IMG/VR virus record: IMGVR_UViG_3300046453_000072
Location: 1-57,194 of that record
Origin: a virus
Strand: one strand, 5' to 3'
Length of the DNA stretch: 57,194 nucleotides
Positions 15,948-24,169 of this stretch are shown piece after piece. How positions within the stretch are numbered: the stretch's first letter is position 1; the number at the start of each line of letters is the position of its first letter. The notes beneath the pieces are model-generated. The model did no database searches and was not told where the DNA came from. It saw only the letters and a program-made list of their open reading frames with translations. The translations under genes were made by a program, and so were the position numbers.

Positions 15948-18900
15948 CTATGCGCCTTGGGACTTCAAGCCGTACTTGGATTGGTTGGCGTCGTGAATCT
16001 CGCCTTCGGAGTTGATGTTGGAGACATAGATGTCAACGACATCCTGCTTTGTGAGCTGGGTTCGACTGACCTGGCCCGCCCGGCTGGCATCCTCATGCAG
16101 ATTTACGACCAGGGGCCTATCCTGCGCCGGAACGCCATTACTGGCCGTCGTCGAGCCGCCGCCACTTGAAACCGGCAACCCAGCCGAGACATTGCCCTTG
16201 CGCATCGCCTCGACCGTGGCCACCCCGCCAGCTTTGCGGATATCCGCCTGGCTCCAGACGACCTCGCCCTTGTGCACGGTACCCGCTGGCTCATTGACGC
16301 CGCCGGCGCCGGTATAGCCGCCATTGGAGAACCCTTTGATCAAGGCGAAGGCTGCGAGCAGTGCACCGCCACCGACGACCGCTGCAGCGCCGAACGATCC
16401 AATCGATGCCACCAATGCCGCCGGCAGCCACGATGCGAGCGTGGTGCCAGCCGCCGCTACCTGGGCGGTCGTGGTGGTAGCTGTAGCCGTCAGAGACGAC
16501 GCGGTGGCTATGCCATCCGCGGTGACCTTGGCCGTTGCGACCGTTGCTGCGCCAGCAGCTTCAGCGGCGGTTTCTGTGCTGATCATCGCCAGCTTGGTCG
16601 CGTGCAGCGCCGTTTCGGTCTGCCCGAACGCAAGCTGAATGCCCTGGTTGATCAGCCACTGCGCCGCCATCTGGCCAAGACCATCAAGCACGCCGCGGAC
16701 CAGCCCCTCGAACGTGTTACTCAGCACGTCGCCGAGGGACTTGCCGTCCAAGGCCATGGCCGAGAACGAGTTGCCGAAGCCCGTAGTGATCGTGTCGAGC
16801 GATCCGGTGACGATGTCCTGGGTCTGTTGCGCCGTGTTCTGCGATATCTCGGCGTAGCTGTTCCAGCCCGCGGTCACACCATTGAGCCAGCTCGACTGAT
16901 AGGTGTCGATCTGGTTGTAATAGTTCTGCTGCATGGCGAGGCGCTTGTTCAGGCCGTCCTGAATTACCGCGCTTTCCTTGTCGTACAGGTCCTGGGTGAT
17001 TCTCCCGGTGTTCCGCTGCTCCAGCAGGTCGGCCGACTGCCTGGCGTAATCTCGCTGGATGGCCAGGTCCTGCTTGAGACGGTCCCGCGCCTCGCTGCCA
17101 AGCCCCATGCCGGCAACCTGCGAATCAAGCCCGTCCTGGGAGGTACCGAGCCGGCTGTTTTGGTTGGCCTGGAAGGCGGCCAGTTTCTCGGCCTCTTCCT
17201 TGGATGCCTTGCGTAGCTCGACCTCCTTCTCGAGCGCCGAGTTCTTCTTGAGCTGGGCGGTGATCAGGTCCTGGCTGGCCAGTAGTGCCTTTTGATCGGC
17301 GGTGAGCGTGCCTTTCGACTTTATCTCGGCCAGCTGCTGTTCCCAGCGGATCAGGGCCTGAGCCTGGGTGCCGAGTTTTTCGTTCTTGGTGCCCTGCTCG
17401 CTGATCGCTGCGTTCTGCTGGACGAGCACGGCGTAAGCCTGGCGCGACGAGTCGAGCATTTTCATGCCAGCGTCTTCGCTGTAGGCCTTGGCTTTTGGCC
17501 CTTTGGCCTCCTTGTATTTCTCGTTTTCCCGGATGGCCTTTAGGGATGCCGCTTCCTGCTCCGCGGTGATGGTGTAGCCCGCCGCCCGCGCCGCAGCAAT
17601 GCGCTTTTCCTCGTCAGCAAGCTCCTTGTTCATCTTCTGGCGCTTGGTGAAATTCGCCTCGATGCTCTTCTGGAATTCCTCATACGCCTTCTGCCCGTCT
17701 CGCTGGATGCGAGCATTGTCGCCTTCGGCCTTGCCTTGATCAGCAAGCAGCAGCTTCTGCTTCTCCAGCAGATTCAGCCGATCCTGTAGGAACCTGGTCG
17801 ACTCACTGCCTTCGCCGAGCGTATCGGGGAACATTCTGGCCGCGAAGCTGGACTTGCGGTCCTCCAGCAACTGCTTGGTGTTGGATATCTGCTCATCGAG
17901 AGACTGCTGACGGCCGACGCCGAGCATGGCGTCCCATCCACTTTTCGCTGCGCCAGTGATGGCATTCCAGGCGGTCTCGATGGTGCCGAGACTTTCCTTG
18001 ATGGTCTTGGCGCGAGCCTCCAGCGCTTTGGCATAGGCTTCTTGGGCGATCGCCGCCGCCGCGTCCTTCTCGCCCATTTCTTGGGCTGCGCGCACCTGCT
18101 CGTAAACCGAAGCAGTGAGGAAATTGTATTTTTCGTTGAGAGTCGCCAGCGCCTTGACCGGATCGTCAGCCAGCGAGGCGAATTCTGCCACGGTAGCCGA
18201 TACGGCCTTGCCGGTAGCGCTTTCGAAGCTGATGGCCGCCGTGGCAATCTGCTCGAAGCTGGAACTGGCGATCTTGCCGTTCGATGCCAGCAAAGCCAGC
18301 GTCTCGGCAGCCTTGCCAGTGGTCCCAACGGTAGCGCTGATGGTGGTTGCCATGCCCGCCAATTCGAGCGCCGTAGTGCCCGCGCCATTGCCGGTGGTGA
18401 CAAGAGACAGGCGGAAAGCATCCGCCTCCTGCGAGCCCTGGTAGTAGGCCAGGCCCAGCGTACCGACTGCCGCGGCTGCGACGGTGAATGGGTTGACCAG
18501 GCCCAGCACGTAGCTGCCAAGCGCCTTGGCCGCCGGACCAGCGCCGCCGAACATGTCTTTTAGCTGGCCGCCTTGCTGCAGGAACACGGTCAGCGGGTTC
18601 TGGCCACCTTGGAGCGATACCGCGATGTCAGTGAATTGCGCCGGCACGCCCCGCAGGGCCGCCGCCGTCTGCTTGGCGGAGATACCGGTGCGGGTCAGCG
18701 AGTCATCGAAGCTGGTCAGGCCCTTGCGGGTTGCGTTGATCTTCGCCTGGTATTCGTCATATGTGGCGGTGTCGAGCTTTCCGGCCTTGCGATGCCTGGC
18801 CAGCTCCTGCTCTTGCTTGTCCAGATCGCCAAGTCGACGAGTGACGGGGTCAATCTGGCCGAGCAGTTGCTCAAGCTCGATTCGCTCGTCGTCGACGGAC

Positions 18901-19343
18901 TTAGTTGCCTTTTTCGTTGCTGCAGCAAGCTTTTCCTGGGCCTGTGCAGCCGTCTCACTCTGCGCACGATACGTCGACAGCGACGATGCGGCCGCAGTGA
19001 ACGAACTAGACGCGCCAGAGATAGACCGCCCGACCGATTCCATGGCCTTGGCGGTTGCGTCCTGCTTGGCGTTGAGCGCCTGAAGCTCTTTGACGATCAA
19101 CTGAGTATCGCGACTGATGCCGCCCACAGCTTCGGACCAGGCCTTGCCGGTGCGCCCTGCAGCAGCCTCGGCACCCTTCCCGGAGTCCGTCAGCTTGTCG
19201 AGTCCAGCGCCGGCCTTGTCCATTGCTGGCTTGATACGCAGGCCGGCGTCCTCAAGGGCGCCGAGAGCATCTCGAACATCTTCCGCCTTTTTCTCGGCAT
19301 CTCGGCTATCCAACTCAATGACGAGGCGGGATGTTTGGGCCAT
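15948..19343 (-). CDS. tail tape measure protein
   Basis: A protein of about 1131 residues, the longest in the window, which sets tail length and is ejected with the DNA. Long coiled-coil stretches (about 460-830), a hydrophobic region (about 270-310, GSYVLGLVNPFTVAAAAVGT) and an Ala/Thr-rich segment with further hydrophobic stretches near 960-1050 fit the family, as does the lambda-type C-terminal part (SFSAMALDGKSLGDVLSNTF). The ATG at 19343 has GGAG 8 bases upstream; a TTG at 19361 in the same frame is less likely. By the usual rule of about 0.15 nm per residue the tail would be near 170 nm; this is an estimate only. Confidence 0.92.
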   Translation of the reverse strand: MAQTSRLVIELDSRDAEKKAEDVRDALGALEDAGLRIKPAMDKAGAGLDKLTDSGKGAEAAAGRTGKAWSEAVGGISRDTQLIVKELQALNAKQDATAKAMESVGRSISGASSSFTAAASSLSTYRAQSETAAQAQEKLAAATKKATKSVDDERIELEQLLGQIDPVTRRLGDLDKQEQELARHRKAGKLDTATYDEYQAKINATRKGLTSFDDSLTRTGISAKQTAAALRGVPAQFTDIAVSLQGGQNPLTVFLQQGGQLKDMFGGAGPAAKALGSYVLGLVNPFTVAAAAVGTLGLAYYQGSQEADAFRLSLVTTGNGAGTTALELAGMATTISATVGTTGKAAETLALLASNGKIASSSFEQIATAAISFESATGKAVSATVAEFASLADDPVKALATLNEKYNFLTASVYEQVRAAQEMGEKDAAAAIAQEAYAKALEARAKTIKESLGTIETAWNAITGAAKSGWDAMLGVGRQQSLDEQISNTKQLLEDRKSSFAARMFPDTLGEGSESTRFLQDRLNLLEKQKLLLADQGKAEGDNARIQRDGQKAYEEFQKSIEANFTKRQKMNKELADEEKRIAAARAAGYTITAEQEAASLKAIRENEKYKEAKGPKAKAYSEDAGMKMLDSSRQAYAVLVQQNAAISEQGTKNEKLGTQAQALIRWEQQLAEIKSKGTLTADQKALLASQDLITAQLKKNSALEKEVELRKASKEEAEKLAAFQANQNSRLGTSQDGLDSQVAGMGLGSEARDRLKQDLAIQRDYARQSADLLEQRNTGRITQDLYDKESAVIQDGLNKRLAMQQNYYNQIDTYQSSWLNGVTAGWNSYAEISQNTAQQTQDIVTGSLDTITTGFGNSFSAMALDGKSLGDVLSNTFEGLVRGVLDGLGQMAAQWLINQGIQLAFGQTETALHATKLAMISTETAAEAAGAATVATAKVTADGIATASSLTATATTTTAQVAAAGTTLASWLPAALVASIGSFGAAAVVGGGALLAAFALIKGFSNGGYTGAGGVNEPAGTVHKGEVVWSQADIRKAGGVATVEAMRKGNVSAGLPVSSGGGSTTASNGVPAQDRPLVVNLHEDASRAGQVSRTQLTKQDVVDIYVSNINSEGEIHDANQSKYGLKSQGA

Positions 19344-19361
19344 TTGATTTTCTCCGGTCAA

Positions 19362-19385
19362 TAAAAAACCGGGCTAAATGCCCGG
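19362..19385 (-). terminator. intra-operon hairpin before tape measure gene
   Basis: CCGGGC (19369-19374) and GCCCGG (19380-19385) form a 6-bp stem around TAAAT; on the minus strand TTTTTT follows. It ends just before the tape measure ribosome binding site and just after the secreted-protein gene, as expected for a moron with its own terminator. Confidence 0.75.
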
Positions 19386-19425
19386 CTCTTTGGTGGATCT
19401 GCTGCGACCAGAGGGTGCGCCCTGG

Positions 19426-19776
19426 TTAGCTCGCTTCTGAGTGCGCGATCACGTAATCCATGGAGCGCTCAATTCTCTTGTTCTGCTCCATGTAGGCCTG
19501 CACGTCCTGCTTGGTGATGTGGTTCAGCAAGCTGTCCGTCTTCGGATCAATTGTCGCAAGAAACGTCTTGATCTTGCCCCGGTACACATCGTTTGCCTTG
19601 GTGAAGGCCCGGCATGGCGCCAGGTCGTCCTTCTGGACCGATGCCTCGCAGGCCTCGCCACGCTGCGCGGTGACCTTCCCGGCCGCCATCAGTGCGTCAT
19701 ACGCATCGACAACCGGGTCCGCGCTGGCATTCGCACAAACCAGCATCAGGCCGACAGCGACCGCAATCATTTTCAT
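19426..19776 (-). CDS. small secreted (periplasmic) protein inside the tail operon
   Basis: A 116-residue protein with a clear signal peptide: MKMIAVAVGLMLVCANASA, with likely cleavage before DPVVDAY. The mature part is helical and has two cysteines (GEACEA and APCRAF). GGAGG lies 8 bases before the ATG at 19776; an earlier in-frame start would put charged residues before the signal. An exported protein between the tail chaperone and tape measure genes is not a virion part by pattern. With the terminator hairpin after it, it looks like a moron, for example a periplasmic exclusion or lysis factor. The function is unknown. Confidence 0.75.
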   Translation of the reverse strand: MKMIAVAVGLMLVCANASADPVVDAYDALMAAGKVTAQRGEACEASVQKDDLAPCRAFTKANDVYRGKIKTFLATIDPKTDSLLNHITKQDVQAYMEQNKRIERSMDYVIAHSEAS

Positions 19777-19829
19777 TGGTAAAACCTCCATGGTGATGCA
19801 ATCAATTTAGCATCACTCAGGGGGTCTCG

Positions 19830-20557
19830 TCAGTCTTCCTGCTTTTCCAGGCAGAGCGCGTCGAGCGTGAAAACCACCTCGTCAATCTCTGCCCTTGGCA
19901 TGGCTGGCGGGTGCGCCTCCAGCCAATCCGATATTTCCCTGGCCGACAGCGGCAGCGGGAAAGCCCCGGCCATCGTTGCGATGAACCGACGCCCGCGGGT
20001 GATGTTGCGGAACGTGTTCAGCAGGTAGTCGGTCATCGGGTCGGTTTCCGGCTCATCCGGTACCGGTAGCCTCAGCCGCTGGTAGATCAGCCGGCGCTTT
20101 TCCGTGTCGCCGCCCCACTCTTTTTCCCACTCGAAGCGGGCGACGACTTTCCCACGGTCTCAGCCAGAGCCTGCTGTGCCTCCAGTGCCGACGCCGACGC
20201 CTCGCGCAGAACGAACATGAAGAAACCGAAGTTTGCATCGAGCATCTGCTCGCCCACTTCGGGGCTGTACGGCAGCGGGTTGCCGTCAGCGTCCTGCACG
20301 CCGGCCCAGTCCTTGATCACGAACTGGCTCAGCAGTTTGTACTGGGTCTGTGTCTCGGTCTTTTCGCCGTCGATCACACCCACAACACCGACACCGAACT
20401 GGGCATCAGCATTGCGCAGCTTGCGACGTTCGCGCTCAAGGGCGACCGCGTATTCGGGGTTATCAATTCGTGCCAGCAACACTTTGGTATCGTCGTCATA
20501 GGCGAGCCACTTGGTGTCCGCGGTGTTCTGGTCTTTCTTGGTCAGTCGCAAAGCCAT
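19830..20557 (-). CDS. tail assembly chaperone, frameshifted long form (GT-like)
   Basis: Joined product 20557-20147 plus 20147-19830, about 242 residues. The ribosome reads 137 codons of the short chaperone, slips back one base on GGGAAAG and continues as VVARFEWEKEWGGDTEKRRL to a C-terminus ending LCLEKQED. The second frame is open across the junction and well beyond the short form's stop at 20087, and its internal ATG at 20036 lacks a good ribosome binding site. In lambda-like phages the long form recruits tail tube subunits to the tape measure. The arrangement and the slip site are as in lambda G/GT. Confidence 0.85.
20087..20557 (-). CDS. tail assembly chaperone, short form (G-like)
   Basis: A 156-residue protein upstream of the tape measure, starting MALRLTKKDQNTADTKWLAY with GAGG before the ATG. 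Residues about 1-120 are conserved-looking chaperone, and the tail (SSPASSGKKSGAATRKSAG) after the slip site is low-complexity and basic, as expected for the part that is dispensable. It follows the tail tube gene and precedes the secreted-protein and tape measure genes. Confidence 0.88.
   Translation of the reverse strand: MALRLTKKDQNTADTKWLAYDDDTKVLLARIDNPEYAVALERERRKLRNADAQFGVGVVGVIDGEKTETQTQYKLLSQFVIKDWAGVQDADGNPLPYSPEVGEQMLDANFGFFMFVLREASASALEAQQALAETVGKSSPASSGKKSGAATRKSAG
20147..20153 (-). promoter_or_regulatory. programmed -1 frameshift slippery site GGGAAAG
   Basis: The heptamer reads G GGA AAG in the frame of the short chaperone, an X XXY YYZ slip site, and is the same heptamer that lambda uses for G/GT. 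A slip by -1 joins codon 137 to the overlapping downstream frame. Confidence 0.87.
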
Positions 20558-20634
20558 TGTAAATCCTCACGCCACGCCGAAAAGGACCGCCCCGGCTGGC
20601 GTTGGTGCCGGGGCAGTCAAGGGGTGTATCGGTG

Positions 20635-21795
20635 TTACGAAACGGTGATGGTCGACGTGCTGAGCTTCGTGCCGTCGTACTTGCTGGTCGCGGTGATGGT
20701 CGCCGAGCCGGATGCCACGCCGGTGACCAGGCCGGTCGAGCTGACCGTCGCCTTGCTTGGGGCGCTACTGGTCCAGTTGACGCCTTGCGGTGCGCCGGCC
20801 GGGGCAACGGTCGCGGTCAGCTGCTGAGTGCCGGCGACAGCAATGGTAGCGGTACCAGGTGCCACGGTGACGCTGGTCGGGGCCACGTATGGCGCGCGGG
20901 TGATGGTCGGCGACTGCTTGGCGACGGTGTAATTCAGCGTTACCTCGATCAGGTCGCGCTTGCCGCCGCTCGGCAGCTCGCCGTCGACTTCCACCGCCGG
21001 GAAATTGAAGGTGTACTTGTTGCCCACGCTGTCAGTGATCGGGAACTCGACCGACACCGGCTTGCGGGTGAAGGTGTTCTTCCAGATGCCCCAGGCCACC
21101 GCCGACCAAGCCAGTGTGATGGTTCCGGTGATAGCCGCCTCGGTGGCGATCTGCGCCCCTGGACCCATCTTGTCAGTACCGATGCAGCGCTGCGCCTGCA
21201 GGCCGTTATCCAGGCTGACAGTCATGGCCGAGACGCAGGCCTGGCCTTCCAGCGACACGCCGTCGACCAGGAGTGTGCCGACGTTGCCGTTGCTCATGAA
21301 CGGAGTGGTCGTCGGGGCCGCCGGCGCGAGCACGATCGGCGCGTCGCTGTCGGTGTAGTCCAGGCAGGCAGTGCCGAAGGTGACAGTGACCTTGCCGTCG
21401 CTCGGGATGTCCAGGGCGAACGTCGGGATGTGCACACCCTTGAACAGGGAGTAAACGCCAACGTCCATGTAGTTCTTGGCGATGCTGAAGGTGTGGCGCA
21501 CATCGCCCACGGTCAGCACGTTGCTGGTCCAGTTGCCGTAGAAAGCGGCCTCAAGCAGCTTGTCGAAGCTGCCATATGACAGTTCTGCGGTCAGGTCGCC
21601 GCCGATGTCGGTACTGGTCACGACCGAGCCCTGGCTGATGCGCGAGTCGGTGATCTCGTCGCTGGTCGCCGTGTTGACGGTCGGGGTCATGGCATTGCCG
21701 GTCAGCCGTAGCGTGTCCCAGGTGCCGGAGCCGGGAGTAACGCCGGGCGTCACCTCGGGGATGATGTAACTTGTGACTTTGGCGCCGCTCGACAT
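20635..21795 (-). CDS. major tail tube protein with C-terminal Ig-like (Big_2) domain
   Basis: A 386-residue tail tube protein. The N-terminal ~300 residues hold the tube fold (SSGAKVTSYIIPEVTPGVTP near the start, TSTDIGGDLTAELSYGSFDK at about 60-80). The last ~80 residues are a Big_2 Ig-like domain (TIAVAGTQQLTATVAPAGAP and VTGVASGSATITATSKYDGT), usually displayed on the tail outside and thought to aid adsorption. I start at the ATG at 21795, with GGAG upstream. It lies between the tail terminator and chaperone genes. Confidence 0.88.
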   Translation of the reverse strand: MSSGAKVTSYIIPEVTPGVTPGSGTWDTLRLTGNAMTPTVNTATSDEITDSRISQGSVVTSTDIGGDLTAELSYGSFDKLLEAAFYGNWTSNVLTVGDVRHTFSIAKNYMDVGVYSLFKGVHIPTFALDIPSDGKVTVTFGTACLDYTDSDAPIVLAPAAPTTTPFMSNGNVGTLLVDGVSLEGQACVSAMTVSLDNGLQAQRCIGTDKMGPGAQIATEAAITGTITLAWSAVAWGIWKNTFTRKPVSVEFPITDSVGNKYTFNFPAVEVDGELPSGGKRDLIEVTLNYTVAKQSPTITRAPYVAPTSVTVAPGTATIAVAGTQQLTATVAPAGAPQGVNWTSSAPSKATVSSTGLVTGVASGSATITATSKYDGTKLSTSTITVS

Positions 21796-21820
21796 AGTGA
21801 GTCTCCAGATTGCGGACATG

Positions 21821-21843
21821 AAAAAGCCCGCGCGCGGCGGGCT
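21821..21843 (-). terminator. intra-operon hairpin before tail tube gene
   Basis: AGCCCGC (21825-21831) and GCGGGCT (21837-21843) form a 7-bp stem; on the minus strand TTTTT (21825-21821) follows. It separates the head/connector genes from the tail genes. Confidence 0.7.
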
Positions 21844-21865
21844 GTAGTTGGTGCGTTGCGCTGGA

Positions 21866-22258
21866 TCAGCCGGCGCGGAAGCGGATGTTCACGTTGATTT
21901 GGTAGAAACCCTCGAACTCGCCGGCCGGGATCTGGCTCGCCTCCAGGCATTCGAGGTCGCCCGATTGCCAGTAGGCAAAGTGCGCTTCGAGCTGATCCGA
22001 CAGGACGTTGAGCGCCTTCATGCCGGTGCCGATCCGGGCGAAGCATTGGATGCTGATCTGCCCGGGCTTGCGGGTGTACGGCTTGTCAGCCATGCCAGCC
22101 ATGAAGGCCGTTGCGTGCTGGATGTTCAGGCGGCACCAGAGGCCGTCAGCCGGCGGCGTGAAGGTCTGCGTGTTCGGGTAGTCGATGCTCGACTGCGGCA
22201 GGCCGGCAAAGGCGACCATGCGCGCCGTGATCAGCTTGCGGATGTCTTCATAGGTCAT
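21866..22258 (-). CDS. tail terminator / DUF4128-like protein
   Basis: A 130-residue protein (MTYEDIRKLITARMVAFAGL ... EGFYQINVNIRFRAG) in the position of the tail terminator (lambda gpU), between the HK97 gp10-like gene and the tail tube gene. The style of PPADGLWCRLNIQHATAFMA fits the DUF4128 family. It overlaps the previous gene by ATGA. Confidence 0.75.
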   Translation of the reverse strand: MTYEDIRKLITARMVAFAGLPQSSIDYPNTQTFTPPADGLWCRLNIQHATAFMAGMADKPYTRKPGQISIQCFARIGTGMKALNVLSDQLEAHFAYWQSGDLECLEASQIPAGEFEGFYQINVNIRFRAG

Positions 22259-22830
22259 CGGTAGGCCTCTGATACACCGATCCAGGCCAGGTCATAAACG
22301 CCGCCCGGGGCCTGGGTCGAATGGCCGAGCTCGAGCATTTCGCCGTAGGGGCTGTTCGTCTGGATGTAGATCACGGGGTAATTCCCTGCCGCCTTTATCA
22401 TCATCGCGCCTTTGTTGATGGTTTCGCTGCCGGACGGATCTACGTTTTCAATGACCGTAAAGTCAGGCGAGCCCACCGATACGATGTGGCTGCCGCGGAA
22501 TGTCCCGCCGATGTAGCCCTTGCCGGCGGCCTTGGCATCGACAAAGAAGTTCTCTTTCCGCTCACGCTGGGTCAGCTTCTTGAATTGCTTCTTGCCGGTT
22601 TTAGTCGCGTTGCGGGCGTCGACGTTGGCGTCGTAGGCATCGGCCAGGGCCGTGTTCTGTGCTCGAAGCTCGGTGTTCGCCTCCCACAAGTCCGGGTTAC
22701 CCACGGGCGATCGGTTGACGACTTCGGTCAGCATGGCCATGGCGATCACGCGCACATGCTGCGTCACATCCTCATCGATCTGGTCGGCGAAGTCGCGCAG
22801 GCTATGGCTCCATCCGGCTTTGGCGTTCAT
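22255..22830 (-). CDS. HK97 gp10-like head-tail connector / tail completion protein
   Basis: A 191-residue protein. Its start (SLRDFADQIDEDVTQHVRVI), the SPVGNPDLWEANTE stretch near 60 and the closing SPYGEMLELGHSTQAPGGVY are typical of the HK97 gp10 / minor tail Z group. It would help join the tail to the connector. It is coupled to its neighbours by short overlaps. Confidence 0.85.
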   Translation of the reverse strand: MNAKAGWSHSLRDFADQIDEDVTQHVRVIAMAMLTEVVNRSPVGNPDLWEANTELRAQNTALADAYDANVDARNATKTGKKQFKKLTQRERKENFFVDAKAAGKGYIGGTFRGSHIVSVGSPDFTVIENVDPSGSETINKGAMMIKAAGNYPVIYIQTNSPYGEMLELGHSTQAPGGVYDLAWIGVSEAYR

Positions 22831-23187
22831 TTACGTTCTCCTCAGCTGGATCTCGTAGTGAGCGCCGGCCGGGTCGACCTGGACGTTGATCACGCCGAAA
22901 CCGTTGATCTTGTGGCCTACGGCAGGCGTTCCGGTCGTTTCGTTGGTGAGCGCGATCAGCAACTGGTCGGTCGCCAGGATATTGATTCCGTCCACGGCCT
23001 GAGCCTTGAAGGCATCCATCACGCCGCGCCCGGTGTAGGCGATGACAACAGGGTCGGTCGACTCTTCATTGACCGGATCCCAGGTGCCTGGCAGCGTAAT
23101 GCCGCCACTGAATGGCACAACCGCGTCGGCTAGGTCAGTGTCGAATGCCTCGGCCAGATCGGCCTGGATCTCTTCGCGCATTCCCAT
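22831..23187 (-). CDS. head closure / head-tail joining protein
   Basis: A 118-residue protein between the DnaT-like adaptor and the gp10-like gene, the place of the head closure protein (lambda FII, SPP1 gp16). Residues 85-118 (HKINGFGVINVQVDPAGAHY, then EIQLRRT) form likely beta strands as in that group. AGGTGA precedes the ATG at 23187. The assignment rests on order more than on motifs. Confidence 0.7.
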   Translation of the reverse strand: MGMREEIQADLAEAFDTDLADAVVPFSGGITLPGTWDPVNEESTDPVVIAYTGRGVMDAFKAQAVDGINILATDQLLIALTNETTGTPAVGHKINGFGVINVQVDPAGAHYEIQLRRT

Positions 23188-23190
23188 GGG

Positions 23191-23580
23191 TCACCTGTAC
23201 ACGTCGAAGCCGAAGGACGACCGAAGCCAGGGGTTCAGCAGCGCCAGGGCGAACTGGATGCCCTCGGCCTGGGCCTTGGTGGAACTGGAGTCGATCGCGC
23301 CGAACGTCTTCGAGGTCGTTACCGATCCCGCCTTGACGGTCTTGGCCTCCAGCGACCCAGACGACTGCTGCTGATACAGAACGCCATCGGCGGCGCACTT
23401 GGCCAGCTCGGCGCCTGCCTGCTTGACCTCATCAGGGATCGCGTCCATGTCGACGCCGGACAGATTGAGCGAGGTCATATAGGCATTGGCCTGCATGACG
23501 GCGCGGTCTTTCTTATCTGGAGTCGTCCAGTCGGTGCCGAGGATGGTGTTCACGTCGGCCACGGTGATGTAGGTAGCCAT
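23191..23580 (-). CDS. head-tail adaptor, DnaT-like/gp6-like
   Basis: A 129-residue protein starting MATYITVADVNTILGTDWTT. This type is often labelled 'DnaT-like ssDNA binding protein' in Pseudomonas phages, but its position after the capsid genes and its helical form fit the gp6-type head-tail adaptor. Residues 100-129 (STKAQAEGIQFALALLNPWL) agree with that family. A role in replication is unlikely here. Confidence 0.75.
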   Translation of the reverse strand: MATYITVADVNTILGTDWTTPDKKDRAVMQANAYMTSLNLSGVDMDAIPDEVKQAGAELAKCAADGVLYQQQSSGSLEAKTVKAGSVTTSKTFGAIDSSSTKAQAEGIQFALALLNPWLRSSFGFDVYR

Positions 23581-23619
23581 CCGGCCTCCAGTTGAATGAG
23601 TGGGGCCGTAGCCCCGGTG

Positions 23620-24120
23620 TTACGCCTTGGCTTCAGGCTTGGACTTGTCCTTGGCTGGCTGCTCGGCGGCCTTCTTCAGCGCCTCGACCTCTACCTGCAG
23701 GGCGTTGCGCTCCTGGGTGATCTGATCGCGACTTTCTGCCAGCTCGGTAACGCCGGCGTGGATCTTGGTCAGTACGTCGAACAGGCGGATCGGCAGTTCG
23801 CCAGCACCTGGATGCTCAAGCGGGCTCCCGCCTTCGAGGGATTCGATCACGCCGCGCAGGCCGTCACGCTCTGCATTCAGGTTGCCGATGACCTCTTGCA
23901 GCTCGGCCTCGACCTGAGACAGCGAAACCCCGACCACCAGATCAGCCGGTGCCGGCAGTTCCTTGATCGTCAGCTGAGGCACTTCCTCTGCTGCACCGTC
24001 CCGGCTTTCAGTAACGCTTGCGTCGACGATGCGCAGGCCGGCCGCCTTGGCCAGCGCCTTCACGTCTTCCTGGTACTGGTGGAACGGGCCGGGCAGATAC
24101 CAGATGTTCTTGTTGCTCAT
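23620..24120 (-). CDS. structural-operon protein of unknown role, coiled-coil C-terminus
   Basis: A 166-residue protein between capsid and head-tail adaptor genes. It starts MSNKNIWYLPGPFHQYQEDV; residues about 70-155 are helical with heptad character (LSQVEAELQEVIGNLNAERD, then SRDQITQERNALQVEVEALK) and the end is Lys/Glu/Ala-rich. The ATG at 24120 has GAGG upstream and is preferred over an in-frame start at 24186 that lies inside the capsid gene. A head decoration or head-neck role is inferred from position only. Confidence 0.7.
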   Translation of the reverse strand: MSNKNIWYLPGPFHQYQEDVKALAKAAGLRIVDASVTESRDGAAEEVPQLTIKELPAPADLVVGVSLSQVEAELQEVIGNLNAERDGLRGVIESLEGGSPLEHPGAGELPIRLFDVLTKIHAGVTELAESRDQITQERNALQVEVEALKKAAEQPAKDKSKPEAKA

Positions 24121-24169
24121 GATCATGTCCTCGCCAAACCGGGCACTGGGCCCGGCTCGGCTGTCAGGG

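Noticed and set aside
16272-17216. 314-codon plus-strand open frame
   Set aside because: Antisense to the tape measure gene; Arg/Gly-rich shadow.
19830-20036. Stand-alone 68-residue gene starting at ATG 20036
   Set aside because: The frame continues upstream without a stop to the GGGAAAG slip site and there is no good ribosome binding site at 20036, so it is better read as the end of the frameshift product.
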